DNA of 64,000 bases from Nocardia amikacinitolerans NBRC 108937 (GTDB lineage: Bacteria > Actinomycetota > Actinomycetes > Mycobacteriales > Mycobacteriaceae). This document shows, in pieces, positions 46,946-55,340 of this stretch. Within the stretch, counting starts at the first letter, position 1, and every line of letters begins with the position of its first letter. The notes below the pieces were generated by a model. That model was not told the origin of the DNA, made no database searches, and saw nothing but the letters and a program-made list of their open reading frames with translations. The stretch spans positions 1 through 64,000 of the forward strand of contig NZ_BDAU01000036.1 in NCBI RefSeq assembly GCF_001612615.1, written 5' to 3'. Both the position numbers and the translations under genes were made by a program.

Positions 46946-47824
46946 GTGCCCGGTCGCACGAACGTCGTCGCGCGCGGCGGCCGCCGCTGCGTGGTGATGG
47001 GCGTCGTGAACGTCACCAGCGATTCGTTCTCCGACGGCGGCCGCTACCTCGATCCCGAACTCGCCATCGCGCACGGCGTCGAGCTGTACCGGGCAGGCGC
47101 CGACATCATCGACGTCGGCGGCGAATCGACCAGGCCCGGCGCGGACCGCGTCGATCCGGAAACCGAGGCGGCCAGGGTCGCGCCGGTCATCCGCGGGCTG
47201 GTCGCGGCGGGCGTGCCGACCAGCGTGGACACCATGCGGGCGAGCGTCGCCGAGGCGGCGCTCGGCGCCGGTGTGTCGGTGATCAACGACGTCTCCGGCG
47301 GGCGCGCCGATCCCGAGATGGTGAAAGTCGTTGCCGCTGCGGAAGTTCCGTGGATTCTCATGCACTGGCGGGCGGGTGCCGACTATCGGCACACCGGTCC
47401 GGCCGATCACTACGACGATGTCGTCGCCGAGGTGCGCGCCGAGTTGAACGCGCAGGTCGAGCTCGCCGTCGCCGCGGGCGTCGACCCGTCCCGGCTGATC
47501 CTGGATCCCGGCCTCGGCTTCGCCAAGAACGCCGACCACAACTGGGCGCTGCTCGGCGCGCTGCCCGACTTCGTCGCCGACGGCCTTCCGGTGCTGATCG
47601 GCGCCTCGCGCAAACGCTTCCTCGGCGCCCTGCTCGCCGACGCCGACGGTCCGCGGCCGCCGGACGGCAGGGAGGTCGCCACCGCGACGGTCTCCGCGCT
47701 GGCCGCCATGCACGGCGCCTGGGGAGTCCGCGTGCACGACGTGCGAGCCTCCCTGGACGCGATCGCCGTCACCGACGCCTGGCAGCGCGCCGCCCGGCCG
47801 ATTCCGCGAGGAGCGCAGGAATGA
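46946..47824 (+). CDS. folP: Dihydropteroate synthase
   Basis: A 292-residue TIM-barrel enzyme joining p-aminobenzoate to the pterin pyrophosphate; the sulfonamide target. Landmarks: VMGVVNVTSDSFSDGG, DVGGESTRPGA, VINDVSGG, LILDPGLGFAKN and IGASRKRFLG. GTG 46946 is chosen because GGGAGG lies 5 nt upstream; the folE stop is 12 nt before. The stop overlaps the folB ATG (ATGA). The full set of substrate loops is present, so it should be an active FolP1 rather than the defective FolP2-type paralogue. Confidence 0.93.
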   Translation: MPGRTNVVARGGRRCVVMGVVNVTSDSFSDGGRYLDPELAIAHGVELYRAGADIIDVGGESTRPGADRVDPETEAARVAPVIRGLVAAGVPTSVDTMRASVAEAALGAGVSVINDVSGGRADPEMVKVVAAAEVPWILMHWRAGADYRHTGPADHYDDVVAEVRAELNAQVELAVAAGVDPSRLILDPGLGFAKNADHNWALLGALPDFVADGLPVLIGASRKRFLGALLADADGPRPPDGREVATATVSALAAMHGAWGVRVHDVRASLDAIAVTDAWQRAARPIPRGAQE

Positions 47825-48258
47825 ACTCGTCCACGGCACCGGTGACCCACGAGGGCCGACCGGGGGAGCGCGGCGGCCTGCCGTCCGGTCCCGACCGGAT
47901 CGAACTGCGCGGGCTGCGCGCCTTCGGTAACCACGGGGTCTTCGAGCACGAGCGCCGCGACGGACAGGAGTTCGTCGTCGACCTGACCGTGTGGGTGGAT
48001 TTCGCGGCGGCCGCCGCCTCCGACGACTTGGCCGCCACGGTGGACTACGGCGCGCTGGCCGAACGCGCGGTGCGGATCGTGCAGGGCCCGCCGCGCAATC
48101 TGATCGAGACGGTGGTCTCCGAGATCGCCGACGACGTGATGACCGACCCGCGCATTCGCGCCGTCGAAGTGGTGGTGCACAAGCCGTCCGCCCCGATTCC
48201 GCACACCTTCGCCGATGTCCGCGTGGTGACCTCCCGCGTGCGCGAGGGCGCCGAATGA
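47821..48258 (+). CDS. folB: Dihydroneopterin aldolase
   Basis: A 145-residue tunnel-fold enzyme cleaving dihydroneopterin to 6-hydroxymethyl-dihydropterin. The core starts at about residue 26 (RIELRGLRAFGNHGVFEHER) and contains the catalytic Lys in VVVHKPSAPIPHTFADV. The N-terminal 25 residues are a poorly conserved extension. It overlaps folP and folK by ATGA, so translation is coupled. Confidence 0.93.
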   Translation: MNSSTAPVTHEGRPGERGGLPSGPDRIELRGLRAFGNHGVFEHERRDGQEFVVDLTVWVDFAAAAASDDLAATVDYGALAERAVRIVQGPPRNLIETVVSEIADDVMTDPRIRAVEVVVHKPSAPIPHTFADVRVVTSRVREGAE

Positions 48259-48803
48259 GTCGCGCCGTCCTGTCGATCGGCTCGAACATGGGGGACCGCT
48301 TAGCGCACCTGCGCAGCGTTGTGGATGGGCTCGCGCAGCGGGTCGTCGCGGTGTCGGCGGTGTACTCGACCGCGCCGTGGGGCGGTGTGGATCAGGACGA
48401 TTTCCTCAATGCCGTTGTGCTGGTGGACGATCCGGAGCTGGATTGCCTCGGCTGGTTGCGCAGGGGCCAGGAATTCGAGCGGGCCGCGCACCGGGTCCGC
48501 GAAGTGCGCTGGGGCGCGCGAACTCTCGACGTGGACGTGGTGTGGTGCGCCGAATCCGGTCCGTCGGGGCCGGTGCCGTGCGTCAGCGCCGATCCGGAGC
48601 TGACCCTGCCGCACCCGCAGGCGCACAACCGGGCCTTCGTGCTGATCCCGTGGCTGGACGTGGAACCCGAGGCGCGGCTGTCCGTCGCTGGGGTCGACCG
48701 GCCGGTCCGGGAATGGCTCGCCGCGCTCGACGCCGACGAGCGGGCCGGTGTGCACCGGACCGAGCTGTCGCTGCACCGGACCGCGGGGGGAGCCGCATCG
48801 TGA
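48255..48803 (+). CDS. folK: 2-amino-4-hydroxy-6-hydroxymethyldihydropteridine diphosphokinase
   Basis: A 182-residue pyrophosphokinase supplying the FolP substrate. It has LSIGSNMGDRLAHLR, YSTAPWGGVDQDDFLNAV, ARTLDVDVVW (Mg-binding Asp pair) and the LPHPQAHNRAFVLIPW substrate loop. Start overlaps folB (ATGA), end overlaps the DUF3180 gene (GTGA). Confidence 0.94.
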   Translation: MSRAVLSIGSNMGDRLAHLRSVVDGLAQRVVAVSAVYSTAPWGGVDQDDFLNAVVLVDDPELDCLGWLRRGQEFERAAHRVREVRWGARTLDVDVVWCAESGPSGPVPCVSADPELTLPHPQAHNRAFVLIPWLDVEPEARLSVAGVDRPVREWLAALDADERAGVHRTELSLHRTAGGAAS

Positions 48804-49276
48804 AGCTCAAACCGACCAGGGTGCTCGACCTGGGCGCCAACGTGCTGATCGCGGCGATCGTCGCGTGGATCGCCACCAGGGTCGCCTACGCGAATTTCCC
48901 GCCGATCTCGATCTACGCGGGGGCCTCGCTGTATCCGGTGGCCGCCATCGAGGTCGTGCTCGCCTTCGTCATCCGCGCCAGGGTCAGCGACCACCAGATC
49001 GGGGACGGCAGGGACCAGTTGCATCCGATCACCGCCGCGCGCGCCGTCGCGTTGGCGAAGGCCTCGCTGCAAGTCGGTTCGATCGCCGCCGGTGTCTGGC
49101 TCGGCTTCCTGTGCTGGGTCTTTCCGCAGCGCGGCACCCTCCGGGCGGCTGCCGCCGATTCGCCGGGCGCGGTCGTCGGCATGTTCGCGGGGGTGGCGCT
49201 GGTCGCCGCCGCGCTGTGGCTCGAGTATTGCTGCCGGGCTCCTGACGAGCCGCCGGACGAATCAGCAACTACGTAG
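48800..49276 (+). CDS. DUF3180 membrane protein
   Basis: A 158-residue protein with four predicted helices and the DUF3180 pattern (LHPITAARAVALAKASLQVG and the WLGFLCWVFPQR segment). It is always next to folK in mycolata and here overlaps it by GTGA. No experimental function is known to me; a link to the folate genes is by position only. Confidence 0.88.
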   Translation: MKLKPTRVLDLGANVLIAAIVAWIATRVAYANFPPISIYAGASLYPVAAIEVVLAFVIRARVSDHQIGDGRDQLHPITAARAVALAKASLQVGSIAAGVWLGFLCWVFPQRGTLRAAAADSPGAVVGMFAGVALVAAALWLEYCCRAPDEPPDESATT

Positions 49277-49346
49277 CAATTCTTCTGATCGGAAGCGAAA
49301 GACCAGTTTCTGGGCGTGCCGCGCCAACCCCGCTACCCTGGCGTGC

Positions 49347-50390
49347 ATGGTTTCACCCTCCCGTAGCAGCACTTCCCGTCCACAGCGGGATCAGGCGGGA
49401 AAATTGTTCGTCGGCGCTTTGATTCTGCTCGGTCTGATTGCCAGTGTTTTCCTGGTCTTCAGCAACAGCCTGCAGTTCATCAGGATCGGTCTGATCGCCG
49501 CACTGTGGGCCGCCGCGATCGGCGCGCTCGCCGCGACCAAGTACCGCAAAGACGCCGATGTGGACAAGGCGAAGGTGCGTGACCTGCAGACGGTCTACGA
49601 ACTTCAGCTCGAGCGGGAGATCACCGCGCGCCGCGAATACGAGCTCGGCGTCGAGGCGAGGGTGCGCGAGGAGGTCGGCGCGGACGCCGCGGAACTGGCC
49701 GCGCTGCGTGCCGAGCTGACGGTGTTGCGGCAGAGTCTGCAACGCCTCTTCGACGGCGATCTGCCGATGGACCGGCCCGCGCTGCGCGCCGACGCCACCC
49801 GAATCCAGGAGTTGCCGAGCGCGTACGGCGATCCGGCGAACGATAGCTCCGCGAATGCCGACGGGTGGGTCGGCCCGCTGGGACAGCAACCGCGCAGCGC
49901 GGTCACGCCGGTCTTCGTCCCGGATCATCCGGAGCCGCCGGTCTTCGCGAGCCCGTTCGACGAGCCGGTCACCGCGGAGACCGCGGTCGTCTCGCCCGAC
50001 GACTACCCGGACGAGGGCTACGACGACTACGCCGCCGGGTACTCGGAAGACGCGGCCGACCTCGTCCACACGACGGGCCCGCTCGGCAGACCCACGGCCT
50101 GGTCCGACGCCTTCACCCCGGTCGAGCGGGAAGAAGCGCAGGCCGAACGCGAGGAACCGCAAGCCGAGCCGTCCGCCCCGCTCCGCCTTCCACCACTGGA
50201 CGAGGACGCCGCCCCGCACCCGACCATCCCGCCCCTGGCCACCCCGCACCCCACCCCGACGGTCGGCACCGCCAGCTCCCGCCGACGCCGCCGCGTCGAC
50301 CCGGACGCCGACTCGGGCAACGCCTCCCGCCGCCTCTCGGTCGCGGAAATCATGGCGAACCTGCAATCCGAACAAAAAGGCAGCGGCTAA
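49347..50390 (+). CDS. DUF6779-type membrane-anchored protein with acidic low-complexity tail
   Basis: A 347-residue protein with two helices near the N terminus (KLFVGALILLGLIASVFLVF and FIRIGLIAALWAAAIGALAA), a coiled-coil region at about 75-140 (VYELQLEREITARREYELGV) and a long disordered Asp/Pro/Glu-rich tail ending RRLSVAEIMANLQSEQKGSG. The ATG follows TACCCT (49334-49339) by 7 nt and may be leaderless. It keeps the position of mycobacterial genes between DUF3180 and the panC cluster. Function unknown; the architecture suggests a cell-envelope scaffold. Confidence 0.8.
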   Translation: MVSPSRSSTSRPQRDQAGKLFVGALILLGLIASVFLVFSNSLQFIRIGLIAALWAAAIGALAATKYRKDADVDKAKVRDLQTVYELQLEREITARREYELGVEARVREEVGADAAELAALRAELTVLRQSLQRLFDGDLPMDRPALRADATRIQELPSAYGDPANDSSANADGWVGPLGQQPRSAVTPVFVPDHPEPPVFASPFDEPVTAETAVVSPDDYPDEGYDDYAAGYSEDAADLVHTTGPLGRPTAWSDAFTPVEREEAQAEREEPQAEPSAPLRLPPLDEDAAPHPTIPPLATPHPTPTVGTASSRRRRRVDPDADSGNASRRLSVAEIMANLQSEQKGSG

Positions 50391-50403
50391 CCCTGCCCCT
50401 GCC

Positions 50404-50605
50404 GGCCGTCTCGCTGCCCAGCAGGTCGAAGCGCATGCATGAACTCGGCCCGCAACGATCCCCGACGCACCATCCGCACTCTGCCGACCAGCCCCGGAGC
50501 GAGCCCGACGAGCGACCGTTCGCGGCCGTCTCGCTGCCCAGCGGTCGAAGCGCATGCGACGAAGTCGCGAGTCTCGACCGCTGGGCAGCGAGACATAAAG
50601 GCCGC
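50404..50605. repeat. Repeat pair plus inverted copy with 21-bp perfect stem
   Basis: Direct copies at 50404-50439 and 50524-50557 share CGGCCGTCTCGCTGCCCAGC and GTCGAAGCGCATGC. A third, inverted copy lies at 50567-50605. GTCTCGCTGCCCAGCGGTCG (50528-50547, plus A) pairs perfectly with 50574-50594 around a 25-nt loop. The remaining 50391-50750 has no gene; the array may double as a terminator after the DUF6779 gene. Confidence 0.75.
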
Positions 50606-50750
50606 GAACACGCGCGCGCCAGCGCGCCAACAAGCACTGTCTTTCAAATCACGTCCGGGGGCCATGGCATCGGCAAACTTCGGGCCGATATCCTCGACCT
50701 CGTAACGTCTGGTACCCGCGGTGCGGGACTGGAACGACATCGAGAGGACA

Positions 50751-51701
50751 GTGTTGACCTCGAGAAGCGTGACTTCTGACAACGCGGCTTCGGGCTTCGA
50801 CCCTGCGCCCGCACGCCTGACGGTGGGAATCGTCTCGGCGGGACGCGTGGGTTCCGCACTCGGCGCAGCGCTCGAGCGAGCCGGGCACGTGGTGTTCGGC
50901 GTCTCCGCCATTTCCGACGCCTCCAAGCACCGGGCTCGGCTGCGGCTGCCCGAATCCGAGATCCTGCCGATCGAAGAGGTGGCGGCGCGCAGCGAATTGT
51001 TGCTGCTCGCGGTGCCCGATACCGAGCTGCCCGGGCTGGTGCGCGGATTGGCGAGCTCGGGTGTGGTCCGGCCGGGCACCATCGTGGCGCACACGTCGGG
51101 CGCCAACGGCGTCGGTGTGCTCGCGCCGCTGGCCGAGATCGGCGCGCTGCCGTTGGCCATCCACCCCGCGATGACCTTCACCGGCCACGACGAGGACGTC
51201 ACCAGGTTGGGCAACGCCTGCTTCGGCATCACCGCCGCCGACGACATCGGCTACGCGATCGCGCAGTCGCTTGTCATCGAGATGGGCGGCGAGCCGGTGC
51301 GGGTCTCCGAGGAGAACCGCGCGCTGTACCACGCGGCGCTCGCGCACGGGAGCAACCATCTGGTAACCGTGGTGCTGGACGCGGTGGAAGCGTTGCGCGA
51401 GGCGCTGGCCGGTCCGGGTCTGCTAGGTCAGCAGATCGTGGACGACCAGCCCAACGGACTCGCCGAGCGTCTGCTCGCCCCGCTCGCGTCGGCCGCGCTG
51501 GACAACGCGCTGCGCCGCGGTCAGTCCGCGCTGACCGGCCCCGTCGCCCGCGGTGACGCGGACGCCGTCGCGACGCATCTCGCGGCGCTCGAGGCCACCG
51601 ACGAGCGGCTCGCCGCAGGCTACCGCGCCATGTCGCTGCGCACCGCCGAGCGCGCCAAGACCAACCCCGCCCTGATCGAGCTCCTGGAAGGACGCCGTTG
51701 A
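50751..51701 (+). CDS. Rossmann-like and DUF2520 domain protein
   Basis: A 316-residue oxidoreductase-like protein. The N-terminal Rossmann domain shows LTVGIVSAGRVGSALGAALE (residues 23-42) and the strand LLLLAVPDTELPGLV; the C-terminal DUF2520 helical domain includes LYHAALAHGSNHLVTVV. It precedes panC by a TGATG overlap and is always near the pantothenate genes in mycolata. In some bacteria homologues are proposed to act in pantoate metabolism (ketopantoate reductase-like fold), a plausible but unproven role here. GTG 50751 is the preferred start; GTG 50721 is an alternative. Confidence 0.85.
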   Translation: MLTSRSVTSDNAASGFDPAPARLTVGIVSAGRVGSALGAALERAGHVVFGVSAISDASKHRARLRLPESEILPIEEVAARSELLLLAVPDTELPGLVRGLASSGVVRPGTIVAHTSGANGVGVLAPLAEIGALPLAIHPAMTFTGHDEDVTRLGNACFGITAADDIGYAIAQSLVIEMGGEPVRVSEENRALYHAALAHGSNHLVTVVLDAVEALREALAGPGLLGQQIVDDQPNGLAERLLAPLASAALDNALRRGQSALTGPVARGDADAVATHLAALEATDERLAAGYRAMSLRTAERAKTNPALIELLEGRR

Positions 51702-52627
51702 TGGATCCGAAATTGCGCGGCGCCTACAAGCCGGGCGAACTTACCGTGCACCACGATCCCGCCATGGTCGCCGCCGTGGCGAAGGCCTTGCGCGGCGTCG
51801 GCCGCAGCATCGGTTTGGTGCCGACCATGGGCGCGCTGCACGAGGGTCACCTCGAGATCGTGCGCCGCGCGAAGCGGACCAATCAGGTGGTGATCGTCTC
51901 GATCTTCGTCAACCCGCTGCAATTCGGCGCGAACGAGGATCTGGACAAGTACCCGCGCACCTTGGACGCCGACGTCGAACTGCTGCGCGCCGAGGGCGTC
52001 GACCTGGTGTTCGCCCCGAGCGTGTCCGATATGTACCCCGACGGCCCGCGCACCACGGTGCATCCCGGCCCGATCGGCGCGGAGCTGGAGGGCGCGAGCC
52101 GTCCGACGCATTTCGCGGGCATGCTCACGGTGGTGGCCAAGCTGCTCCAGATCGCCCGTCCGAGCGAGGCGTTCTTCGGCGAGAAGGACTACCAGCAGCT
52201 CACGCTGATCCGGCAGATGGTGCGCGACCTGAACTTCGACGTGAAGATCGTCGCGGTCCCGACCGTGCGCGAGCAGGACGGCCTCGCGCTCTCCTCGCGC
52301 AACCGCTACCTCGATCCGGCGCAGCGCGAAGCCGCGCTGGCCCTTTCCGCGGCGCTGTCGGCGGGCAGGCACGCGGGCGGCCTCGGCGCCGACGGCGTGC
52401 TCGCCGCCGCCCGCGCCGTTCTCGATGCCGCGACCGGCGTCGACGTCGACTACCTCGAACTGCGCTCCTCGACCCTCGGCCCGGCCCCGGCCTCCGGCAA
52501 CGCCCGGTTGCTTGTCGCCGCGAAGGTCGGCGCCACCCGGCTCATCGACAACATCGCCGTCACCCTCGGCGCTCCGATCGACGGCCACCCGAACCTCGTA
52601 TCCCAGCCGGCACCGGCAGCTTTCTAG
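51701..52627 (+). CDS. panC: Pantothenate synthetase
   Basis: A 308-residue ligase condensing pantoate and beta-alanine. Landmarks: LVPTMGALHEGHLEIV (HIGH-like), IFVNPLQFGANEDLDKYPRT, FFGEKDYQQLTLIRQMV and LALSSRNRYL (KMSKS-like). Its ATG overlaps the previous stop (TGATG), so it is translationally coupled; panD follows after 16 nt. Confidence 0.95.
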   Translation: MDPKLRGAYKPGELTVHHDPAMVAAVAKALRGVGRSIGLVPTMGALHEGHLEIVRRAKRTNQVVIVSIFVNPLQFGANEDLDKYPRTLDADVELLRAEGVDLVFAPSVSDMYPDGPRTTVHPGPIGAELEGASRPTHFAGMLTVVAKLLQIARPSEAFFGEKDYQQLTLIRQMVRDLNFDVKIVAVPTVREQDGLALSSRNRYLDPAQREAALALSAALSAGRHAGGLGADGVLAAARAVLDAATGVDVDYLELRSSTLGPAPASGNARLLVAAKVGATRLIDNIAVTLGAPIDGHPNLVSQPAPAAF

Positions 52628-52643
52628 AAAGGCGACGACGAAG

Positions 52644-53105
52644 ATGTTGCGCACCATGATGAAGTCCAAGATCCACCGCGCCACCGTGACCCACGCCGAC
52701 CTGCACTACGTCGGGTCGGTGACGGTGGACCAGGATCTGCTGGACGCGGCCGATCTGCTCGAGGGCGAGCAGGTCTGCATCGTCGACATCGACAACGGCG
52801 CCCGCCTGGAGACCTACGTGATCGCGGGTGAACGCGGTTCCGGCGTCATCGGTATCAACGGCGCCGCCGCGCACCTGGTGCATCCCGGCGACCTGGTCAT
52901 CCTGATCGCCTACGGGATGATGAACGAGCAGGAGATCGCCGAGTACGACCCGAAGGTCGTCTTCGTCGACGAGCGCAACCGCCCCGTCGAGCTCGGCTCC
53001 GATCCGGCGCACGCCCCCGAGGGCTCCGGCCTCACCTCCCCGCGCTCGCTGCGTTCACCCACCCCGCCGGCTCCGCCGGCTGCCGTCCCCGTTGTCTTCG
53101 CCTGA
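52644..53105 (+). CDS. panD: Aspartate 1-decarboxylase
   Basis: A 153-residue proenzyme making beta-alanine. Self-cleavage occurs at Gly24-Ser25 in HYVGSVTV, giving the pyruvoyl group on Ser25; DNGARLETYVI and ERGSGVIGINGAAAHLVHPGD are the remaining active-site parts. The C-terminal 30 residues are a Pro/Ser-rich tail not needed for the fold. Confidence 0.95.
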   Translation: MLRTMMKSKIHRATVTHADLHYVGSVTVDQDLLDAADLLEGEQVCIVDIDNGARLETYVIAGERGSGVIGINGAAAHLVHPGDLVILIAYGMMNEQEIAEYDPKVVFVDERNRPVELGSDPAHAPEGSGLTSPRSLRSPTPPAPPAAVPVVFA

Positions 53106-53134
53106 CGGCCAGAACTTCGAAAGTCGGGTGAGCA

Positions 53135-53929
53135 ATGCTGCTGACCATCGACGTCCGCAACACCAGCATCGAGCTCGGCCTGTTCTCCGGCAGCGGCTCG
53201 CACGCAAAGCTGGTGCGGCACTGGCGGATGCACACCAATCCGCTGCTGACCGCCGACGAGTTCGCCATGCAGGTGCGCGGTCTCGTCGGGGCCCAGCTGG
53301 ACGAGGTGATGGGCGTCGCGGCCCTGTCCACGGTGCCGCCGGTGCTGCACGAGCTGCGCGCCATGCTGGAGCGGTACTGGTCGCACGTGCCGCACGTGGT
53401 GGTGGAACCCGGTGTGCGGACCGGCATTCCGTTGCTGGTCGACAATCCGAAGGAGATCGGCGCCGACCGGATCGTGAACGCGCTCGCCGCCCAGCAGCGC
53501 TTCGGCTCGGCCGCGATCGTCGTCGATTTCGGGACGGCGACCACCGTGGACCTCGTCTCGTCCAAGGGCGAGTTCCTCGGCGGCGTCATCGCGCCCGGCG
53601 TCGCCATCTCCAGTGAGGCGCTCATCGAGCGAGCGGCGCTGCGCCGCGTCGAGTTGGCGCGCCCGCGTTCGGTGGTCGGCAAGAACACCGTCGAGGCGAT
53701 CCAGTCCGGCGCGGTGTTCGGTTTCGCCGGGCTGGTCGACGGTCTGATCGACCGCATCCGCGACGAGTTCGACGCGTTCGCGGGCGACGACGTCGCGGTG
53801 GTCGCCACCGGCATCAGCGCGCCGCTGATCGTGCCGGAGTCGGAGACCATCGACCATCACGAGCCGCACCTGACCCTGACCGGGCTTCGCCTGGTCTACG
53901 AACGCAACCAGCAGCGCCGCAAATCCTGA
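53135..53929 (+). CDS. coaX: Type III pantothenate kinase
   Basis: A 264-residue ASKHA-fold kinase for the first step to CoA. It has DVRNTSIELGLF (phosphate loop), KEIGADRIVNALAA and VVDFGTATTVDLVSSKGEFLGG. Spacing of 29 nt after panD suggests the same operon, which ends at a strong terminator downstream. Confidence 0.93.
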   Translation: MLLTIDVRNTSIELGLFSGSGSHAKLVRHWRMHTNPLLTADEFAMQVRGLVGAQLDEVMGVAALSTVPPVLHELRAMLERYWSHVPHVVVEPGVRTGIPLLVDNPKEIGADRIVNALAAQQRFGSAAIVVDFGTATTVDLVSSKGEFLGGVIAPGVAISSEALIERAALRRVELARPRSVVGKNTVEAIQSGAVFGFAGLVDGLIDRIRDEFDAFAGDDVAVVATGISAPLIVPESETIDHHEPHLTLTGLRLVYERNQQRRKS

Positions 53930-53936
53930 CCGCGCG

Positions 53937-53964
53937 CCCGGGGTGGGGCGTGTATCACCCCGGG
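53937..53964 (+). terminator. Terminator after coaX
   Basis: CCCGGGGTG (53937-53945) pairs perfectly with CACCCCGGG (53956-53964) around a 10-nt loop, directly before the promoter of the cysteine leader. Confidence 0.7.
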
Positions 53965-53972
53965 TGGGTCTG

Positions 53973-54000
53973 TTGCTCCCGCGAAGAGCGCTGCTAGACT
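53973..54000 (+). promoter_or_regulatory. Promoter of the cysteine leader-dioxygenase operon
   Basis: A -35-like TTGCTC (53973-53978) and -10 TAGACT (53995-54000) are spaced by 16 bp. Transcription from 7-8 nt after the -10 would start at the GTG of the leader ORF (54008), giving a leaderless leader peptide. Confidence 0.65.
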
Positions 54001-54007
54001 CGCCGAC

Positions 54008-54049
54008 GTGTCTTTCCGCGTGAGCACCCAGGAGTGTTGTCGAGGCTGA
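54008..54049 (+). CDS. Leader peptide with tandem Cys codons
   Basis: A 13-codon ORF, GTG start, reading MSFRVSTQECCRG then TGA. The two Cys codons (TGT TGT, 54035-54040) sit three codons before the stop. It lies 70 nt upstream of the cysteine dioxygenase gene and follows the promoter with almost no 5' UTR. Cys-rich leaderless leader ORFs that control sulfur genes by ribosome stalling have been described in mycobacteria; this has the same design. That it is translated is inferred. Confidence 0.7.
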   Translation: MSFRVSTQECCRG

Positions 54050-54089
54050 TTCCGGCCTCGACCGATCGAGGCCGACCACGAGTCCCTCG
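54041..54089 (+). promoter_or_regulatory. Mutually exclusive hairpins (attenuator candidate)
   Basis: Four segments can pair in turn: A CGAGGC (54041-54046, overlapping the leader end), B GGCCTCG (54054-54060), C CGAGGCC (54067-54073) and D CCTCG (54085-54089). A:B, B:C and C:D cannot coexist. Ribosome stalling at the Cys codons would cover A and free B to pair with C. The ribosome binding site of the next gene (GGAG, 54107-54110) lies just past D. Confidence 0.6.
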
Positions 54090-54118
54090 ACCGATCCCCA
54101 CCTCCTGGAGTTTCGCTC

Positions 54119-54715
54119 ATGCGTTCCTCTGTTCTTTCCCTTTCGTCCGCACGTGACGGCCTGTCGGCCCGTCCGCCGGTCGACCGTGCCGTCGCCCCAG
54201 CGCTCCCGACCCGGCTGCGTCCCGCCGATCTGCTGCGGCTGACCGACGAGGGCGCCGAGGACGTGCTCGCGGGCCGCTACGACCACCTGCTTCCGGCGGG
54301 CGGCGTCTGGCCCGTCGAAGAACGCTGGGCGGCCCGGTTGCTCTCCGACGACGAGGTCGACGTCTGGCTGATCAGCTGGACGCCGGGCAAGTCCACCGAG
54401 CTGCACGACCACGCCGGATCGCTCGGCGCGCTCACCGTGCTCAGCGGCGCGCTCTCGGAATTCCGTTGGAACGGCACGGAATTGCGCAGGCGCACGCTGA
54501 CCGCGGGCGATCAGGCTTCCTTTCCCATCGGCTGGGTGCACGACGTGATGCGCGCACCGGCCGCCGCCGAATCCGCGGGCCCGCTCGATCCGACGTTGAG
54601 CGTGCACGCCTATTCCCCGCCGCTGACCGCGATGTCCTACTACGAGGTGACCGGCCACGGCACCCTGCGGCGTACCCGAACCGTTCTCACCGACCAGCCC
54701 GAAGGTGATATGTGA
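54119..54715 (+). CDS. Cysteine dioxygenase family protein
   Basis: A 198-residue cupin that oxidises cysteine to cysteine sulfinate using non-haem iron. The metal ligands are H96 and H98 in ELHDHAGSLGALTVLSG and H141 in WVHDVMRAP, the expected 3-His set. The first 35 residues are a variable extension. The stop overlaps the rhodanese start region, so both are one operon under the Cys leader. Together they would dispose of excess cysteine; the control logic would be induction or repression by cysteine supply. Confidence 0.88.
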   Translation: MRSSVLSLSSARDGLSARPPVDRAVAPALPTRLRPADLLRLTDEGAEDVLAGRYDHLLPAGGVWPVEERWAARLLSDDEVDVWLISWTPGKSTELHDHAGSLGALTVLSGALSEFRWNGTELRRRTLTAGDQASFPIGWVHDVMRAPAAAESAGPLDPTLSVHAYSPPLTAMSYYEVTGHGTLRRTRTVLTDQPEGDM

Positions 54716-55146
54716 TGGCCCCCTTGACCATCGATCAGATGCTCGACAACGCGCGCGAGCAGATCGACCGGATCTACGCGTTCGAATTGCCCGCCGCGCT
54801 CGCCAGGGGCGCCATTCTGGTGGACATCCGCCCGCAGGCGCAGCGCGAGCGGGAGGGCACGCTGCCCGGCGCCCTGGTGATCGAGCGGAATGTGCTCGAA
54901 TGGCGGCTCGACCCGACAAGTTCGGCGCGTTTGGCGCTGGCCGCCGATCACGACGTGGAATGGATCGTCGTCTGCTCCGAGGGCTACACCTCCAGCCTGG
55001 CCGCCGCCTCGCTGCAACAACTCGGGCTGCACCGGGCCACCGATCTGATCGGCGGTTACCAGGCGCTCAAGGCGGCGGGCCTGCTCACCATCGCGAGCCG
55101 GGCGCCGCACTTCGCCCGCGAGGTCACCGCGCTCGCCTCGCTGTAA
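54715..55146 (+). CDS. Rhodanese-like sulfurtransferase
   Basis: A 143-residue single-domain rhodanese. AILVDIRPQAQREREGTLPG is the CH2A-like strand and the active-site loop is VVCSEGYTSSLAA with the persulfide Cys. It has LIGGYQALKAAG near the C terminus, typical of the fold. Its start overlaps the dioxygenase stop (GTGATG region). It may transfer sulfane sulfur in cysteine catabolism. Confidence 0.88.
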   Translation: MAPLTIDQMLDNAREQIDRIYAFELPAALARGAILVDIRPQAQREREGTLPGALVIERNVLEWRLDPTSSARLALAADHDVEWIVVCSEGYTSSLAAASLQQLGLHRATDLIGGYQALKAAGLLTIASRAPHFAREVTALASL

Positions 55147-55203
55147 TTCGGCGCGAGTTGCTTCTATCTCGAAATAGTAGGTAGCGCAATCGGTTTCGGT
55201 ATT

Positions 55204-55225
55204 CCTTCGGCTTTCGTTCCGAAGG
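55204..55225 (+). terminator. Hairpin after the dioxygenase-rhodanese operon
   Basis: CCTTCGG (55204-55210) pairs with CCGAAGG (55219-55225), eight-base loop. Confidence 0.55.
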
Positions 55226-55340
55226 TGGCCCTCGGAAAGGCGCCCGGGGTCGGCACCGGAAATCGATGCCGATTCGTTACTATCGGGCGGAGCCCGGGCG
55301 GCCGCAAAAGGATTTCCGGTGCACGCTAGGGTTGTCCGAT

